A stretch of DNA of 64,000 nt from Psychroserpens sp. NJDZ02. GTDB taxonomy: Bacteria; Bacteroidota; Bacteroidia; Flavobacteriales; Flavobacteriaceae. The stretch spans positions 2,672,001 to 2,736,000 of the forward strand of contig NZ_CP039451.1 of the NCBI RefSeq assembly GCF_004843725.1, given 5' to 3'. Below, piece by piece: positions 25,317 to 34,690 of the stretch (within the stretch, counting starts at the first letter, position 1; every line of letters starts with the position of its first letter). A model generated the notes under the pieces. That model saw only the letters and a program-made list of their open reading frames with translations, was not told the origin of the DNA and made no database searches. A program made the translations under genes and the position numbers.

Positions 25317-25614
25317 TTAGTAATAAAAAGATGCTTAGTAATATTATTGTCACACTGAGCGCAGTCGAAGTGTTTATTTAGTATTATGCTTTTTAGTTTT
25401 AAAGGACTTCGACTGCGCTTAGCCTGACATTAGTAATAAAAAGATGATTATTAGTATTATTGTCACACTGAGCGGAGTCGAAGTGCATATTTAGTATTAT
25501 GTTTCTTGATTACAAGGACTTCGACTGCGGTCAGCTTGACATTGGTAATAAAAAGATGATTATTAGTATTGTTGTCATACTGAACTCAGTCGAAATATCT
25601 TTATAGTGTTAACT

Positions 25615-26910
25615 CTATTTATTCTTATACTTCTCAGAGTAACGCTTGTACAATTCTGTTTGGTGTGTTTCTAAGCTAATTTTACGACCTTGGATAAAAG
25701 CTTGATCCAATTTGTTAGTTCTCATGTCTAAAGCATCGCCTTGGCTAATAAAAAGGGTAGCATCTTTACCAACTTCTAGAGAGCCTACTGAGTCGTCTAT
25801 ACCTAATATTTTGGCAGTATTTAAAGTAATTAAACTTAAGGCCTGAGCTTTAGTTAGACCATAAGCAACAGTTGTGCCGGCTAAAAACGGAAGGTTTCTG
25901 GTGTTCATACGCTCCATGTCTCCCGAATTTTCTAAACCAACTAACACACCAGCATTTACTAATTGCGCGGCTAATTTATAAGGTAAATCATAATCATGAT
26001 CGTCTCCTTTAGGTCTAGAGTGCGTGCGTTGTACTAATACAGGAATATTATTTTGCTTAAGTAAGTTAGTGACATTATTAGCTTCATAACCACCAACAAT
26101 AATCATACTCTTTATCTTTTCCGTTGTAGCAAAATTTATAGCATCCGTAATCCCTTTTTCGTTATCCACATGTATAAATAGTTTTTTAGAGCCATCCATT
26201 AAGCCATGTAAAGCTTCAAAAGGCAAATCTTTTGGAGAGGTCTTATTAGCATTATAGGCTTTGCTTTGTGCAAAGTAGCTCGTTAGCTCGTCAACCTCCT
26301 TTGCATAGTTTTTGTTTTCTTTTAAAACATTAGGTTCTCCTAACCACCAACGTCCTCTAGAGTAGTTGCTTGGCCAGTTTAGATGTATACCATCATCTTC
26401 CTTAATAACGGCATCTTCCCAGTTCCAAGCATCTAATTGTACAACACTTGATGTTCCAGAAATTCGTCCACCACGAGGTGTGATTTGCGCCATTAAGACT
26501 CCGTTTGGTCTCATGGATTCTACGATCTTAGATTCTGTATTATATGCAATTAAACTTCTAATATGCGGATTCATAGCACCAACTTCATCTTCGTCATCAC
26601 TTGCTCTAACAGCATCAACTTCTACTAATCCTAAAGTAGAATTTGGAGCAATAAAACCAGGATATACATGTTTACCTTTAGCATCAATAACAGTTCCTTG
26701 TCTTGCAATTTTTGTGTTGGCACTACCAACAAACGTTAGTGTACCGTTTTCAAACATTATTAAAGCATTTTCAATAACGTCACCGTTTCCTAAATGTACT
26801 GTTGCACCTTCAATAGTAATGGCTTGGGTTTGTTTATCTCCAGGCGTTTGTTGGGCAAAACTAATTGCCGAAACACATAACGTCAGGATTAATATTTTAA
26901 GTGTTCTCAT
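25615..26910 (-). CDS. Amidohydrolase-like periplasmic protein, metal site degenerate
   Basis: A 431-residue protein with signal peptide (LTLCVSAISFAQQ) and an amidohydrolase fold ending in the beta-sandwich VGSLEVGKDATLFISQGD. The usual HxH motif after strand 1 is missing: the site reads VYPGFIAPNSTLGLVE. Later ligand positions are also altered (LENSGD in place of a catalytic Asp context). It is the downstream partner of the 994-residue amidohydrolase (75 bp apart). It may be an inactive subunit or chaperone for it. Related to imidazolonepropionase-like enzymes. Confidence 0.85.
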   Translation of the reverse strand: MRTLKILILTLCVSAISFAQQTPGDKQTQAITIEGATVHLGNGDVIENALIMFENGTLTFVGSANTKIARQGTVIDAKGKHVYPGFIAPNSTLGLVEVDAVRASDDEDEVGAMNPHIRSLIAYNTESKIVESMRPNGVLMAQITPRGGRISGTSSVVQLDAWNWEDAVIKEDDGIHLNWPSNYSRGRWWLGEPNVLKENKNYAKEVDELTSYFAQSKAYNANKTSPKDLPFEALHGLMDGSKKLFIHVDNEKGITDAINFATTEKIKSMIIVGGYEANNVTNLLKQNNIPVLVQRTHSRPKGDDHDYDLPYKLAAQLVNAGVLVGLENSGDMERMNTRNLPFLAGTTVAYGLTKAQALSLITLNTAKILGIDDSVGSLEVGKDATLFISQGDALDMRTNKLDQAFIQGRKISLETHQTELYKRYSEKYKNK

Positions 26911-26985
26911 GATTTATTATCGTTTTATTTCCGCTTAAGCGAAAAATTTATGAGTGTATATTTTATGTTTTACTTTAGGTATTGA

Positions 26986-29970
26986 CTAGTGTTGGTGATC
27001 AATAGAATCACAATGTAATAGTTCTTTTTCTTTTTTCTCAATAGGTTTAGTTTTTAACCCTTTGTTTTTAGCTTGAAGCATTAGCATTGTTAATTCGTTT
27101 TTCTCCTTTTTAATCGTTTCTCTAAGTTTAGCATCACGTTCTAAATCAAAATAGATTTTTCCTTCTATGATTGTTTTTTCAGCTTTAGCGTAAATAGATA
27201 AAGGATTATCCGTCCATAATACTACATCTGCATCTTTTCCAACTTTAATACTACCCACACGATCATCAATATGTAATAATTTAGCAGGATTTAGAGTCAC
27301 AAATTTCCAAGCGTCTTCTTCGCTAATATCTCCATATTTTACAGATTTAGCAGCTTCTTGGTTTAGACGTCTTGACATCTCTGCATCATCACTATTAATA
27401 GCAACTAATACACCAGCATTGTGCATGATTGGTGCGTTAAAAGGGATGGCGTCATTTACTTCATATTTATAAGCCCACCAGTCAGAGAATGTAGAACCTC
27501 CTGCACCATGTTCCACCATTTTATCAGCTAGTTTGTAACCTTCTAAAATATGTGTGAATGTGTTGATTCTAAAGTCGAACTTTTCAGCCACTTTCATTAA
27601 CATGTTAATCTCGCTTTGCACGTAAGAGTGGCATGAGACAAAACGTTCTTTATTTAAAATTTCGGCAAGCGTTTCTAGTTCTAAATCTTTTCTGTACGGT
27701 TTACCACTTTTCTTTAAAGCATCATATTCTTTACCACGTTGGAAGTAATCCGTATAAACTTGCTCAACACCCATTCTGGTTTGCGGAAAACGAGTTTTAG
27801 CATTATCTCCCCAATTAGATTGTTTTACATTTTCACCTAAGGCAAACTTGATAAATTTAGGACTGTTTTTGTAGACTAAATTATCGGCTTTTTCTCCCCA
27901 TTTTAATTTGATGATGGCAGAACGTCCTCCAATTGGATTGGCAGATCCGTGTAATATTTGAATACTAGTCACACCACCAGCAAGATTACGGTAAATGTCA
28001 ACATCCTCGGCATCTAGTACATCTTCAATAGTTACTTCCGCAGTACTGTTTTGCCCAGCTTCATTCACACTTTCTGTCGCAATATGCGAGTGCTCGTCAA
28101 TTATTCCAGCAGTTAGATGTTTTCCTGTTCCGTCAATAACGGTAGCATTACCAGCACTTAAATTAATGCCCATTTTAGCTATTTTTCCATTTTTAATTAG
28201 GACGTCCGTATTTTTAATAATACCATCTTTCTCGTTAGTCCAAACCGTTACATTTTTAAACAATAATGTTTCTTGCTGTGGTAGGCTTTCCATACCATAT
28301 GCCATATTTGGATAGGTTACAGGATATATTGTAGGTGTTTTATCGTCTTTATCCTCGCTATCTTTTTTATCTCCTTTTTTAGCGTCTTTTGCCTGCTTAG
28401 TAGCCAAAAATGGCCCCTCGTTACCATTAGGGTAAAACAATTTACCGCTTAATGTTTTTGGGTTGGTAACGTTAGTAACGACTCTAACAAATTCCTTTTT
28501 AGTACTATCTGCAGCAGCAAAGGTTAATTGCATCCAATTAGCACTAAAGCTTATTTTAGAACCATATTCTTTAGTCTTTGTTTTAACCTTAGATTTTAGT
28601 TTTTCAATGTCACCAGAAATCTCTAACTCATAATCTGTATTGTCAAAATTAAAAGTGTAACTACCACGTAAATCTGCAGTATTCATAGGTGTTAATTCAT
28701 CTTTGATACCCGTCACCCAGTTTTCATAAATAGTAGTTTCTTTCTCAAAAACATCACCAGAAGTAATTAAAAAGTTAGCATAAGCACCAGATTTAAGATG
28801 ACCAAGTTCTGATGATTTTCCAATAATTCCGGCAGGAATAGTCGTTAAAGCTTCTAAAGCCTTTGTTTTGTCTAAACCATAGGCAATAGCTTTTATAATA
28901 TTCGGCATTAATTCTTTCGCCTCTTTTAATTTGTGCGTCGTTAACGCAAACTGAATATTGTTTTCGGCTAAAACTTTAGGGTTAGCAGGACTTTGGTTCC
29001 ATGCTTTTAAATCCTCAAGGCTAACAGACTGGGCTAATAATGGATCTTCCATATCATAAGCATCCGGAAAATCTAATGGTAAGATAAATTTAGCATTGGT
29101 ATTTTTAATATCACTAATCAACTCATACTCGTCACCACCACCAACAAATACATATTGGATCCCAAATTGATCTCCTAATTTGTCAAAACGTAACGCATTT
29201 ATCTTTTTACCAGCATCAAAAAACTGAACCAGATTTTTATTAGCTATATAAGCTTCTAAAGCGCGATCTTTTTCTTTAATATTACCTTTAGCATACCAAT
29301 CTGCATCATGGTTTACCTGGCGTAATAAAGCCATAGTCCCCATTAAGGATGTTGGATAAGCCTGTCTAGAGGTTTTACTTTTAGACGTCCCAGAAAACTG
29401 ACCAACTCTGTCGTCTAATAATCTAGTAGCATCACTACCCGAAGCTGCTAGTGTTACTAATACACCAGTCCCTTGGATAATACCATCATCAATATGTGAG
29501 TTGACAACTCCAAAACCAGCCTTACGTAATGCTTCCGCTTTTTTGCTATCAAACTTAAAATGGTCTATTGCATTTTGGTCAGGTCTAATATGGTCATTCC
29601 AATAAAAACCTTCGCGACTAGCGTCATATTGTGGATTTCTTCTATTGCCAGAAGCGCTACTCGGTTTTTTAATACCAAAATCTGAATAAATATCAATAAA
29701 AGAAGGGTAAATAGATTTACCAGTCACATCAATAACAACAGCGTTTTTCGGGATAGTAACAGACGCTCCAGAAGACACGACTTTACCATCTTTAATAAGC
29801 AAGGTTCCTTTTTCAATAATTTGATTAGGAGTGACATAAATTTTAGCGTTTGTTAAGGCTGTGTAATTAGACGTGTTGGTTTTTACACCATCGTTTTTTG
29901 GAACATACTCTTGTGCAAAAGAAAAATAACCGCACAACAGCAGGCTTAATGCTGCCCATTTTTTAATCAT
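26986..29970 (-). CDS. Two-module amidohydrolase, secreted
   Basis: A 994-residue protein with signal peptide (LSLLLCGYFSFAQE) and two amidohydrolase modules. The first (about 30-430) lacks HxH (IYPSFIDIYSDFGI), so it is likely non-catalytic. A linker with a beta domain and a charged KDAKKGDKKDSEDKDDK stretch follows at about 530-545. The second module (about 570-960) keeps IIDEHSHI, SCHSYVQ, FTHILEG and INSDDAEM, a full metal site. It ends with a Lys/Glu helix and His-rich DSIDHQH. Substrate unknown; by family a cyclic amide or dipeptide is likely. Confidence 0.88.
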   Translation of the reverse strand: MIKKWAALSLLLCGYFSFAQEYVPKNDGVKTNTSNYTALTNAKIYVTPNQIIEKGTLLIKDGKVVSSGASVTIPKNAVVIDVTGKSIYPSFIDIYSDFGIKKPSSASGNRRNPQYDASREGFYWNDHIRPDQNAIDHFKFDSKKAEALRKAGFGVVNSHIDDGIIQGTGVLVTLAASGSDATRLLDDRVGQFSGTSKSKTSRQAYPTSLMGTMALLRQVNHDADWYAKGNIKEKDRALEAYIANKNLVQFFDAGKKINALRFDKLGDQFGIQYVFVGGGDEYELISDIKNTNAKFILPLDFPDAYDMEDPLLAQSVSLEDLKAWNQSPANPKVLAENNIQFALTTHKLKEAKELMPNIIKAIAYGLDKTKALEALTTIPAGIIGKSSELGHLKSGAYANFLITSGDVFEKETTIYENWVTGIKDELTPMNTADLRGSYTFNFDNTDYELEISGDIEKLKSKVKTKTKEYGSKISFSANWMQLTFAAADSTKKEFVRVVTNVTNPKTLSGKLFYPNGNEGPFLATKQAKDAKKGDKKDSEDKDDKTPTIYPVTYPNMAYGMESLPQQETLLFKNVTVWTNEKDGIIKNTDVLIKNGKIAKMGINLSAGNATVIDGTGKHLTAGIIDEHSHIATESVNEAGQNSTAEVTIEDVLDAEDVDIYRNLAGGVTSIQILHGSANPIGGRSAIIKLKWGEKADNLVYKNSPKFIKFALGENVKQSNWGDNAKTRFPQTRMGVEQVYTDYFQRGKEYDALKKSGKPYRKDLELETLAEILNKERFVSCHSYVQSEINMLMKVAEKFDFRINTFTHILEGYKLADKMVEHGAGGSTFSDWWAYKYEVNDAIPFNAPIMHNAGVLVAINSDDAEMSRRLNQEAAKSVKYGDISEEDAWKFVTLNPAKLLHIDDRVGSIKVGKDADVVLWTDNPLSIYAKAEKTIIEGKIYFDLERDAKLRETIKKEKNELTMLMLQAKNKGLKTKPIEKKEKELLHCDSIDHQH

Positions 29971-30054
29971 TGGTTGATAGTTTTAGGTTGTTTAAAAACT
30001 AAATATAAGCATAAGCCAATATGCCAAACAAACCTCAAATAAGTTTTAACGTTT

Positions 30055-31122
30055 TTAAAAAGTTTTGTCTTCCAAATAATTAACCAATAAAGCTACGACG
30101 TAACTGTAGCTATCCATACCTTTAGCTTGGTTGTTGGCTTTTAGATACGTCGTGTAGGTCGATCTAAAAAAAGGTTCTAACGGATTTTGATAAGCATTCC
30201 AAAACTTACTGACCTCTTGATAGTTTTTTATAATCCCTGTATTAATAGTCGGTAATAATTGGTCATATAAATCAGGATCACGTTTAAAAATTTCGCCAAG
30301 ACAATGCCTTAAACCAAATGTGTAACCCGAATATTTAAAATAGATATTTTCGTTGCTAATAGTGGCTAAAAAACCAATAAAATTAGCCTCGTTTTCTTTA
30401 GCATAACCCAATTGGTGTGCGACTTCATGCGCAGCAGTCGTCGGGAATTTATACACCGGAATCATATCATCCACCTGAGCCTCGTTAGTAATTGGATTTA
30501 AATACCCACTAAAACCCATGTAGGTTAATGGATAACTAAATAACGATTTTTTTAAACTTTTAGGATGGTATTCCAAATGCGGAAAATCGGTTTTTAAAGC
30601 CTCATAACTTTTAGGCGTTAATGCTAAAATTTCGGATTTAGTAAACGGTAATTCGACCTTTAAACTATCATTTTTAGTGATTTCTAATTGAATAGCATTA
30701 GATTTTTTAATCAAGTTTTTGGTCACCGTAACTAATTGCTCAGTCGTGTAATCATCCTCTAAATTTAAATTTTTATGCAAAGGATTTCGGTAATAATTAA
30801 ACCCCCAAAATAAATGAAACGCCATAAAAATAACGCTAACAGCAGCAAAGACATCAATTAGCCAACGTACGGTATCTTTCCAGATGCGTTTTACATTTAA
30901 AATTAGCCAACGGATAATAAAAATTATAGTAAAAGCATATAATAAATCGCCAAAACTAAAAGGTAACCAACCCAAAGTATACCTAAATAATTTAGAAATA
31001 AAGGGATACAAACCATTACTATATACAACCTCGACCGTGTCCGGGAATTTAGCCGAAACTTTCACTAATATATACATTGGTATAATCAGTAAGGCAATCC
31101 ACAGTTTTTTGTTTTTTAGCAT
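30055..31122 (-). CDS. DUF3810 family membrane protein with HEXXH motif
   Basis: A 355-residue protein with three membrane helices in the first 125 residues and a soluble C-terminal part. The motif AAHEVAHQLGYAKENEANF near residue 235 is a zincin-like HEXXH with a downstream Glu, as in DUF3810 proteins, which are predicted metallopeptidases. FSYPLTYMGFSGYLNP is another family mark. It is upstream of, and in line with, the amidohydrolases (85 bp), possibly the same unit. Confidence 0.88.
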   Translation of the reverse strand: MLKNKKLWIALLIIPMYILVKVSAKFPDTVEVVYSNGLYPFISKLFRYTLGWLPFSFGDLLYAFTIIFIIRWLILNVKRIWKDTVRWLIDVFAAVSVIFMAFHLFWGFNYYRNPLHKNLNLEDDYTTEQLVTVTKNLIKKSNAIQLEITKNDSLKVELPFTKSEILALTPKSYEALKTDFPHLEYHPKSLKKSLFSYPLTYMGFSGYLNPITNEAQVDDMIPVYKFPTTAAHEVAHQLGYAKENEANFIGFLATISNENIYFKYSGYTFGLRHCLGEIFKRDPDLYDQLLPTINTGIIKNYQEVSKFWNAYQNPLEPFFRSTYTTYLKANNQAKGMDSYSYVVALLVNYLEDKTF

Positions 31123-31393
31123 AACTCAAAAATAATTAAAAATTAGGACCAATCGCTTAGGTTTGTTTAAAAGGTTTCTACCTGCTGTCCGTTATATCTT
31201 TTTTTGCAAAAAAGGATGCCACTACCATCAGGAGTATGGACTGAGGTTGTTTTTTGTTTATAAAGGAATAAGAAATGTTTTAAAATTGTGAAAATCAGTT
31301 GTTATTGAGGGAAACCGTAAAGTAAAATCAATTTATATTTATACATTTATGAATTAAAGGAAAGTATTTGCAGAGAATAGTTAATATGAAATT

Positions 31394-32950
31394 ATGGCAT
31401 TAGAAGAAAAAATATATGACATAGAAGCTAATAATGATTGGGCTAAAAACGTAAAAGGAGAACATTTGTACATTGACAATGCTCCAAGTGGACGTCAGGG
31501 GTATTTCTGCATTGGTTGTGATAAACAAATGGAAGCTGTAAAAAGAAAGAATAGGAATCATAAATCTTACTTTAGACATGTGCCTGTTGATGTTAAAAAA
31601 GATTTAGTGCCCTGTACTTTTAGTAATAGAGAGTATAGAGAAATATTAGCTGCCGACATTCTACAAAGACTAAAATCTATTAAAGTACCAACGGTGTATA
31701 AGTACCCTCCATACAAAGAAGATGGTGCGCCTATACTTTTAGAGCAGTCAAAATTTATATACGCTGATAAGGTTAAATCTCAACTTACATTTTTTGAAGA
31801 CGAAGATGGGACTATTGGGTATGGTAAAAATGTAGATGTTGAAGAAAGGTATTTACTTATGAAACCAGATATTGTTTTTTTTGATGTTGAGAACAAACCA
31901 ATATTATTTATAGAATTAGTAGATAAGCATAAAGTTACAGAAGAAAAAAAGATAAATTTAAGACGATTAGGGATTGATACGGTAAGTATTATAGTGCCTA
32001 AATCATCAGAAAAAGAAATAGAAGATAATTTTAAGTCAACACAACGTGTAAAGTGGGAATTTAATGGAAAAGAAGCAAACACCAAATATGTATCAGTTTC
32101 CGATGGATCTTCAGAAGGAATACTGGAACCTGATGAATACCAAAGAAGAGTTTTTGAAGAATCGATCAATTGCCGTAAAGCAAGACTTAATAACACGTTA
32201 CGTACTATTGAAAAATGCTTGGGAACGGAATATTACAGAAGAGCAGAACAATATTTTGAGTCAGAAAGATCTAGAATTGAGGAGTCTACAAGATCAGCTA
32301 GGGAGAGATTGGGATCTATGGAGTCAGAATATGAAAAATATGTATTTGAAGAGCTTGGAGGACAATTTCAAGAGTTTGAAACAAGAGGAGAGGCTTTTGG
32401 AAGAAAGAAAGCAAAGTTTTCAGAATACGTTAGAGGCTTGGAAAAAAGATATTTATCAGAAGCTAGACGAATTGACAGCGAGCAAAAGTCAATTCAAAAC
32501 GAGTATGAAGTCCAACGAGAGCATGGTCAGTCTGAAAATGCGATTAGAAAAGAATTCGAAGATATTGAAGACGGATTTAAACGCCACTTTAATGAGCGAA
32601 AAGGAGAAGTTACCAGGCTTAATGAAGCTGAAAAAAGAGAAATTGAAGAAATTGAACGAGAAACAAACCAATTTCAACCAAGATATTCAAGAGCTGAGTC
32701 TAAAATACGAAACGATTTTAATAAAGAAGAAGCAGAAATTGAAGAGCGACGAAGAACTTTACAGAAAAGAGTTGATAACGAACTTGCAAAACAAATCAGG
32801 CAAGGAACCACCGAAGGATTACCCGAAGGAATTAATCCCTTATTGGAAGCAGAAAGAATGGGAAACGATTTCAAAATTGCTGCAAGCAAAGAAAATAGTT
32901 ATAAGAGGGCACGGGAATTACTTAAAACGGGAGCTTGGAAAGCATGGTAA
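31394..32950 (+). CDS. CoiA-like nuclease-domain protein with long coiled coil
   Basis: A 518-residue protein. N-terminal part (about 1-75) has a zinc-finger-like GYFCIGCDKQM with HKSYFRH, as in CoiA-family proteins. About 155-220 shows a PD-(D/E)xK-like core: MKPDIVFFD, ILFIELVDKH. From about 245 to 480 it is an extremely charged Glu/Arg/Lys coiled coil. It is a single gene with no competence or phage genes near, so the role is open; a DNA-processing role follows from family only. A second frame is open for 305 codons across the coiled coil; its codon use (AAG, TTG, CAG) is unlike neighbours, so I take the 518-residue frame as real. Confidence 0.75.
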   Translation: MALEEKIYDIEANNDWAKNVKGEHLYIDNAPSGRQGYFCIGCDKQMEAVKRKNRNHKSYFRHVPVDVKKDLVPCTFSNREYREILAADILQRLKSIKVPTVYKYPPYKEDGAPILLEQSKFIYADKVKSQLTFFEDEDGTIGYGKNVDVEERYLLMKPDIVFFDVENKPILFIELVDKHKVTEEKKINLRRLGIDTVSIIVPKSSEKEIEDNFKSTQRVKWEFNGKEANTKYVSVSDGSSEGILEPDEYQRRVFEESINCRKARLNNTLRTIEKCLGTEYYRRAEQYFESERSRIEESTRSARERLGSMESEYEKYVFEELGGQFQEFETRGEAFGRKKAKFSEYVRGLEKRYLSEARRIDSEQKSIQNEYEVQREHGQSENAIRKEFEDIEDGFKRHFNERKGEVTRLNEAEKREIEEIERETNQFQPRYSRAESKIRNDFNKEEAEIEERRRTLQKRVDNELAKQIRQGTTEGLPEGINPLLEAERMGNDFKIAASKENSYKRARELLKTGAWKAW

Positions 32951-33063
32951 GGATTTAGATTGGTTTATGAGTAAAATGTGATCATATTTTTCAGCTACAA
33001 TCAAAGAGCAACACCTAATGTTATTTCTAACTTAAAAAGGTTTTTTAATGCATCTGCAATTTG

Positions 33064-33071
33064 TACTTTTG
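33064..33071 (+). promoter_or_regulatory. Candidate -7 box (TACTTTTG) of pepD
   Basis: A perfect TAnnTTTG 22 bp before the chosen ATG at 33094. It lies inside the longer TTG-initiated frame, which argues against the upstream start. Confidence 0.55.
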
Positions 33072-33093
33072 TAATTCAATTAAAACTATACAA

Positions 33094-34554
33094 ATGAGTC
33101 AAGACGTTAGAGCTTTAGAGCCAAAAGCATTATGGAATAAATTCGCAGATTTAAACGCAGTACCAAGACCTTCAAAAAAGGAGGAGCGTGTGATTAAATT
33201 TATGAAAGACTTTGGTACCAATTTAGGTTTAGAAGTTATAGAAGATGAGGTTGGAAATGTAATTATCAAAAAACCTGCAACTGCAGGTATGGAGGACCGT
33301 GTGACTATTGTAATGCAATCGCATTTAGATATGGTACACCAAAAAAATGCAGATACCGATTTTGATTTTGACACACAAGGGATCCAAATGGTAGTGGAAG
33401 GTGACTGGGTAAAAGCAAAAGGAACAACGCTTGGTGCAGATAACGGATTAGGAGTGGCGACTATTATGGCACTTTTAGAAAGTACAGACATACCACATCC
33501 AGCAATAGAGGCGTTATTTACTATTGACGAAGAAACCGGTATGACGGGTGCAATGGGATTAAAAGGTGGTTTATTAACTGGCGGAATCTTATTAAACTTA
33601 GATACGGAAGAAGATGACGAGATTGGTGTTGGTTGTGCAGGAGGTATTGATGTTACCGCAACTAGAACTTACGAGCAAGAAGAAACTCCAGAATTTAAAA
33701 TAGGATTTGAAGTAAAAGTAAAAGGCTTACAAGGTGGACATTCTGGTATGCAAATACACGAAGGTTTAGGTAATGCTAATAAAATAATGAATCGTGTATT
33801 ATTTGATGGTTTTGAAAACTTTGGTTTACGTATTTCGGAAATTGATGGTGGAAGTTTACGTAACGCTATTCCAAGAGAAAGTAGAGCAGTAGTTGTAATA
33901 GATGCTGTACACGAAGCTGCTTTTATCAGCGAAATGGAAGAGTTGGGTAACAGTATTAAAACCGAACTGAAAACTATGGAGCCAGATTTAGTGATTGAAG
34001 TGTCTAAAACAGAGACTCCAGAACTAATAATGGAACTTGGTGTGCAAGAAGGATTAACACGTGCTATTTATGCCGCTTTAAACGGTGTGTTCCGTATGAG
34101 TGCAGATATTCCAGAATTGGTAGAAACGTCTAATAACATTGCACGAGTAATTATTAAGGATGGTCACGTAAAAATAGGGTGTTTAACACGTAGCTCTGTC
34201 GAAAGTAGTAAAATGGACTTAGCTAATACGTTACGTTCAGCATTTGAGCTTACAGGTTGCGAGGTTGAGTTGTCAGGAGATTATCCAGGATGGACACCAA
34301 ACATGGATAGCTCGATATTAAAAGTGTTAGATAATTTATACCAAAAATTAAATGGCGAAAAAGCACATATTGCTGCTTGTCACGCTGGTTTAGAATGTGG
34401 TATTTTAGGTCAAAACTATCCAGATATGGAAATGATTAGTTTTGGACCAAACATCAAAGGAGCACATAGTCCTGATGAGCGTGCACAAATATCATCTGCT
34501 CAAAAATACTGGAACTTTGTATTAGAGATATTAAAGGAGATTCCTAAAAAGTAA
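33094..34554 (+). CDS. pepD: Aminoacyl-histidine dipeptidase (cytosol nonspecific dipeptidase)
   Basis: A 486-residue M20 family metallopeptidase. Metal ligands: MQSHLDMVHQ near residue 80, LGADNGLGVA near 118, DEETGMTGAMG near 148, and the C-terminal CHAGLECG/GPNIKGAHSPDE. It cleaves Xaa-His and many other dipeptides in the cytoplasm. The ATG at 33094 (MSQDVRALEPK) was chosen over TTG at 33061 since the family starts here and the -7 box lies between them. The last 45 bases plus terminator recur, decayed, at 35728 and 38449. Confidence 0.95.
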   Translation: MSQDVRALEPKALWNKFADLNAVPRPSKKEERVIKFMKDFGTNLGLEVIEDEVGNVIIKKPATAGMEDRVTIVMQSHLDMVHQKNADTDFDFDTQGIQMVVEGDWVKAKGTTLGADNGLGVATIMALLESTDIPHPAIEALFTIDEETGMTGAMGLKGGLLTGGILLNLDTEEDDEIGVGCAGGIDVTATRTYEQEETPEFKIGFEVKVKGLQGGHSGMQIHEGLGNANKIMNRVLFDGFENFGLRISEIDGGSLRNAIPRESRAVVVIDAVHEAAFISEMEELGNSIKTELKTMEPDLVIEVSKTETPELIMELGVQEGLTRAIYAALNGVFRMSADIPELVETSNNIARVIIKDGHVKIGCLTRSSVESSKMDLANTLRSAFELTGCEVELSGDYPGWTPNMDSSILKVLDNLYQKLNGEKAHIAACHAGLECGILGQNYPDMEMISFGPNIKGAHSPDERAQISSAQKYWNFVLEILKEIPKK

Positions 34555-34582
34555 TCTTTTTAAGTAGTATTATATAAAATAG

Positions 34583-34614
34583 AAAAAGCACAATCTTAGG
34601 ATTGTGCTTTTTTT
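34583..34614 (+). terminator. pepD terminator
   Basis: AAAAAGCACAAT, loop CTTAGG, ATTGTGCTTTTTTT. Related hairpins at 35813-35841 and 38540-38570. Confidence 0.92.
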
Positions 34615-34690
34615 ATAGCGTTAGTTTAATGGTTTGTATAATTAGGAGGTCGTTTTGAAATGCTAAACTTTTAATTTAGCGATAGTTTAT

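Larger units (their letters stand above)
24131..25597. repeat. Array of 112-bp hairpin repeats (11 left arms, 10 right arms)
   Basis: Left arms (TTGTCACACTGAGCGCAGTC then GAAGTG) begin at 24131, 24244, 24356, 24468, 24580, 24692, 24804, 24916, 25347, 25460 and 25572, a constant step of 112-113 bp. Each but the last is matched by an inverted right arm (GACTTCGACTGCGCTCAGCC then TGACA), so each unit folds into a long hairpin with a loop of about 35-45 bases, then a 31-bp linker. Two loop types recur (one with TGTTTCTTGTTTACAAGG, one with TGCTTTTTAATTTCAAGG). Arms vary at GCGCAG/GCAGAG/GCGGAG. The eighth unit has the GIY-YIG gene in its loop. The last arm is decayed and unpaired. Confidence 0.95.

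Noticed and set aside
24131..25597. CRISPR array
   Set aside because: The repeats are regular, but each unit has both a direct and an inverted arm, spacers are not unique, the period is 112 bp and no cas gene is present.
26366..26938. 190-codon frame antisense to the amidohydrolase
   Set aside because: Ser/Thr/Pro-rich composition typical of antisense frames over a conserved gene; no domain.
30884..31135. 83-codon frame antisense to the DUF3810 gene
   Set aside because: Antisense shadow of the membrane helices; no independent support.
32064..32981. 305-codon frame overlapping the CoiA-like gene
   Set aside because: Same strand, other phase. It favours AAG, TTG and CAG codons unlike its neighbours, whereas the 518-codon frame has the A/T-ending pattern of the genome and a recognisable N-terminal domain continuous with it. 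It is most likely a shadow of the low-complexity coiled coil.
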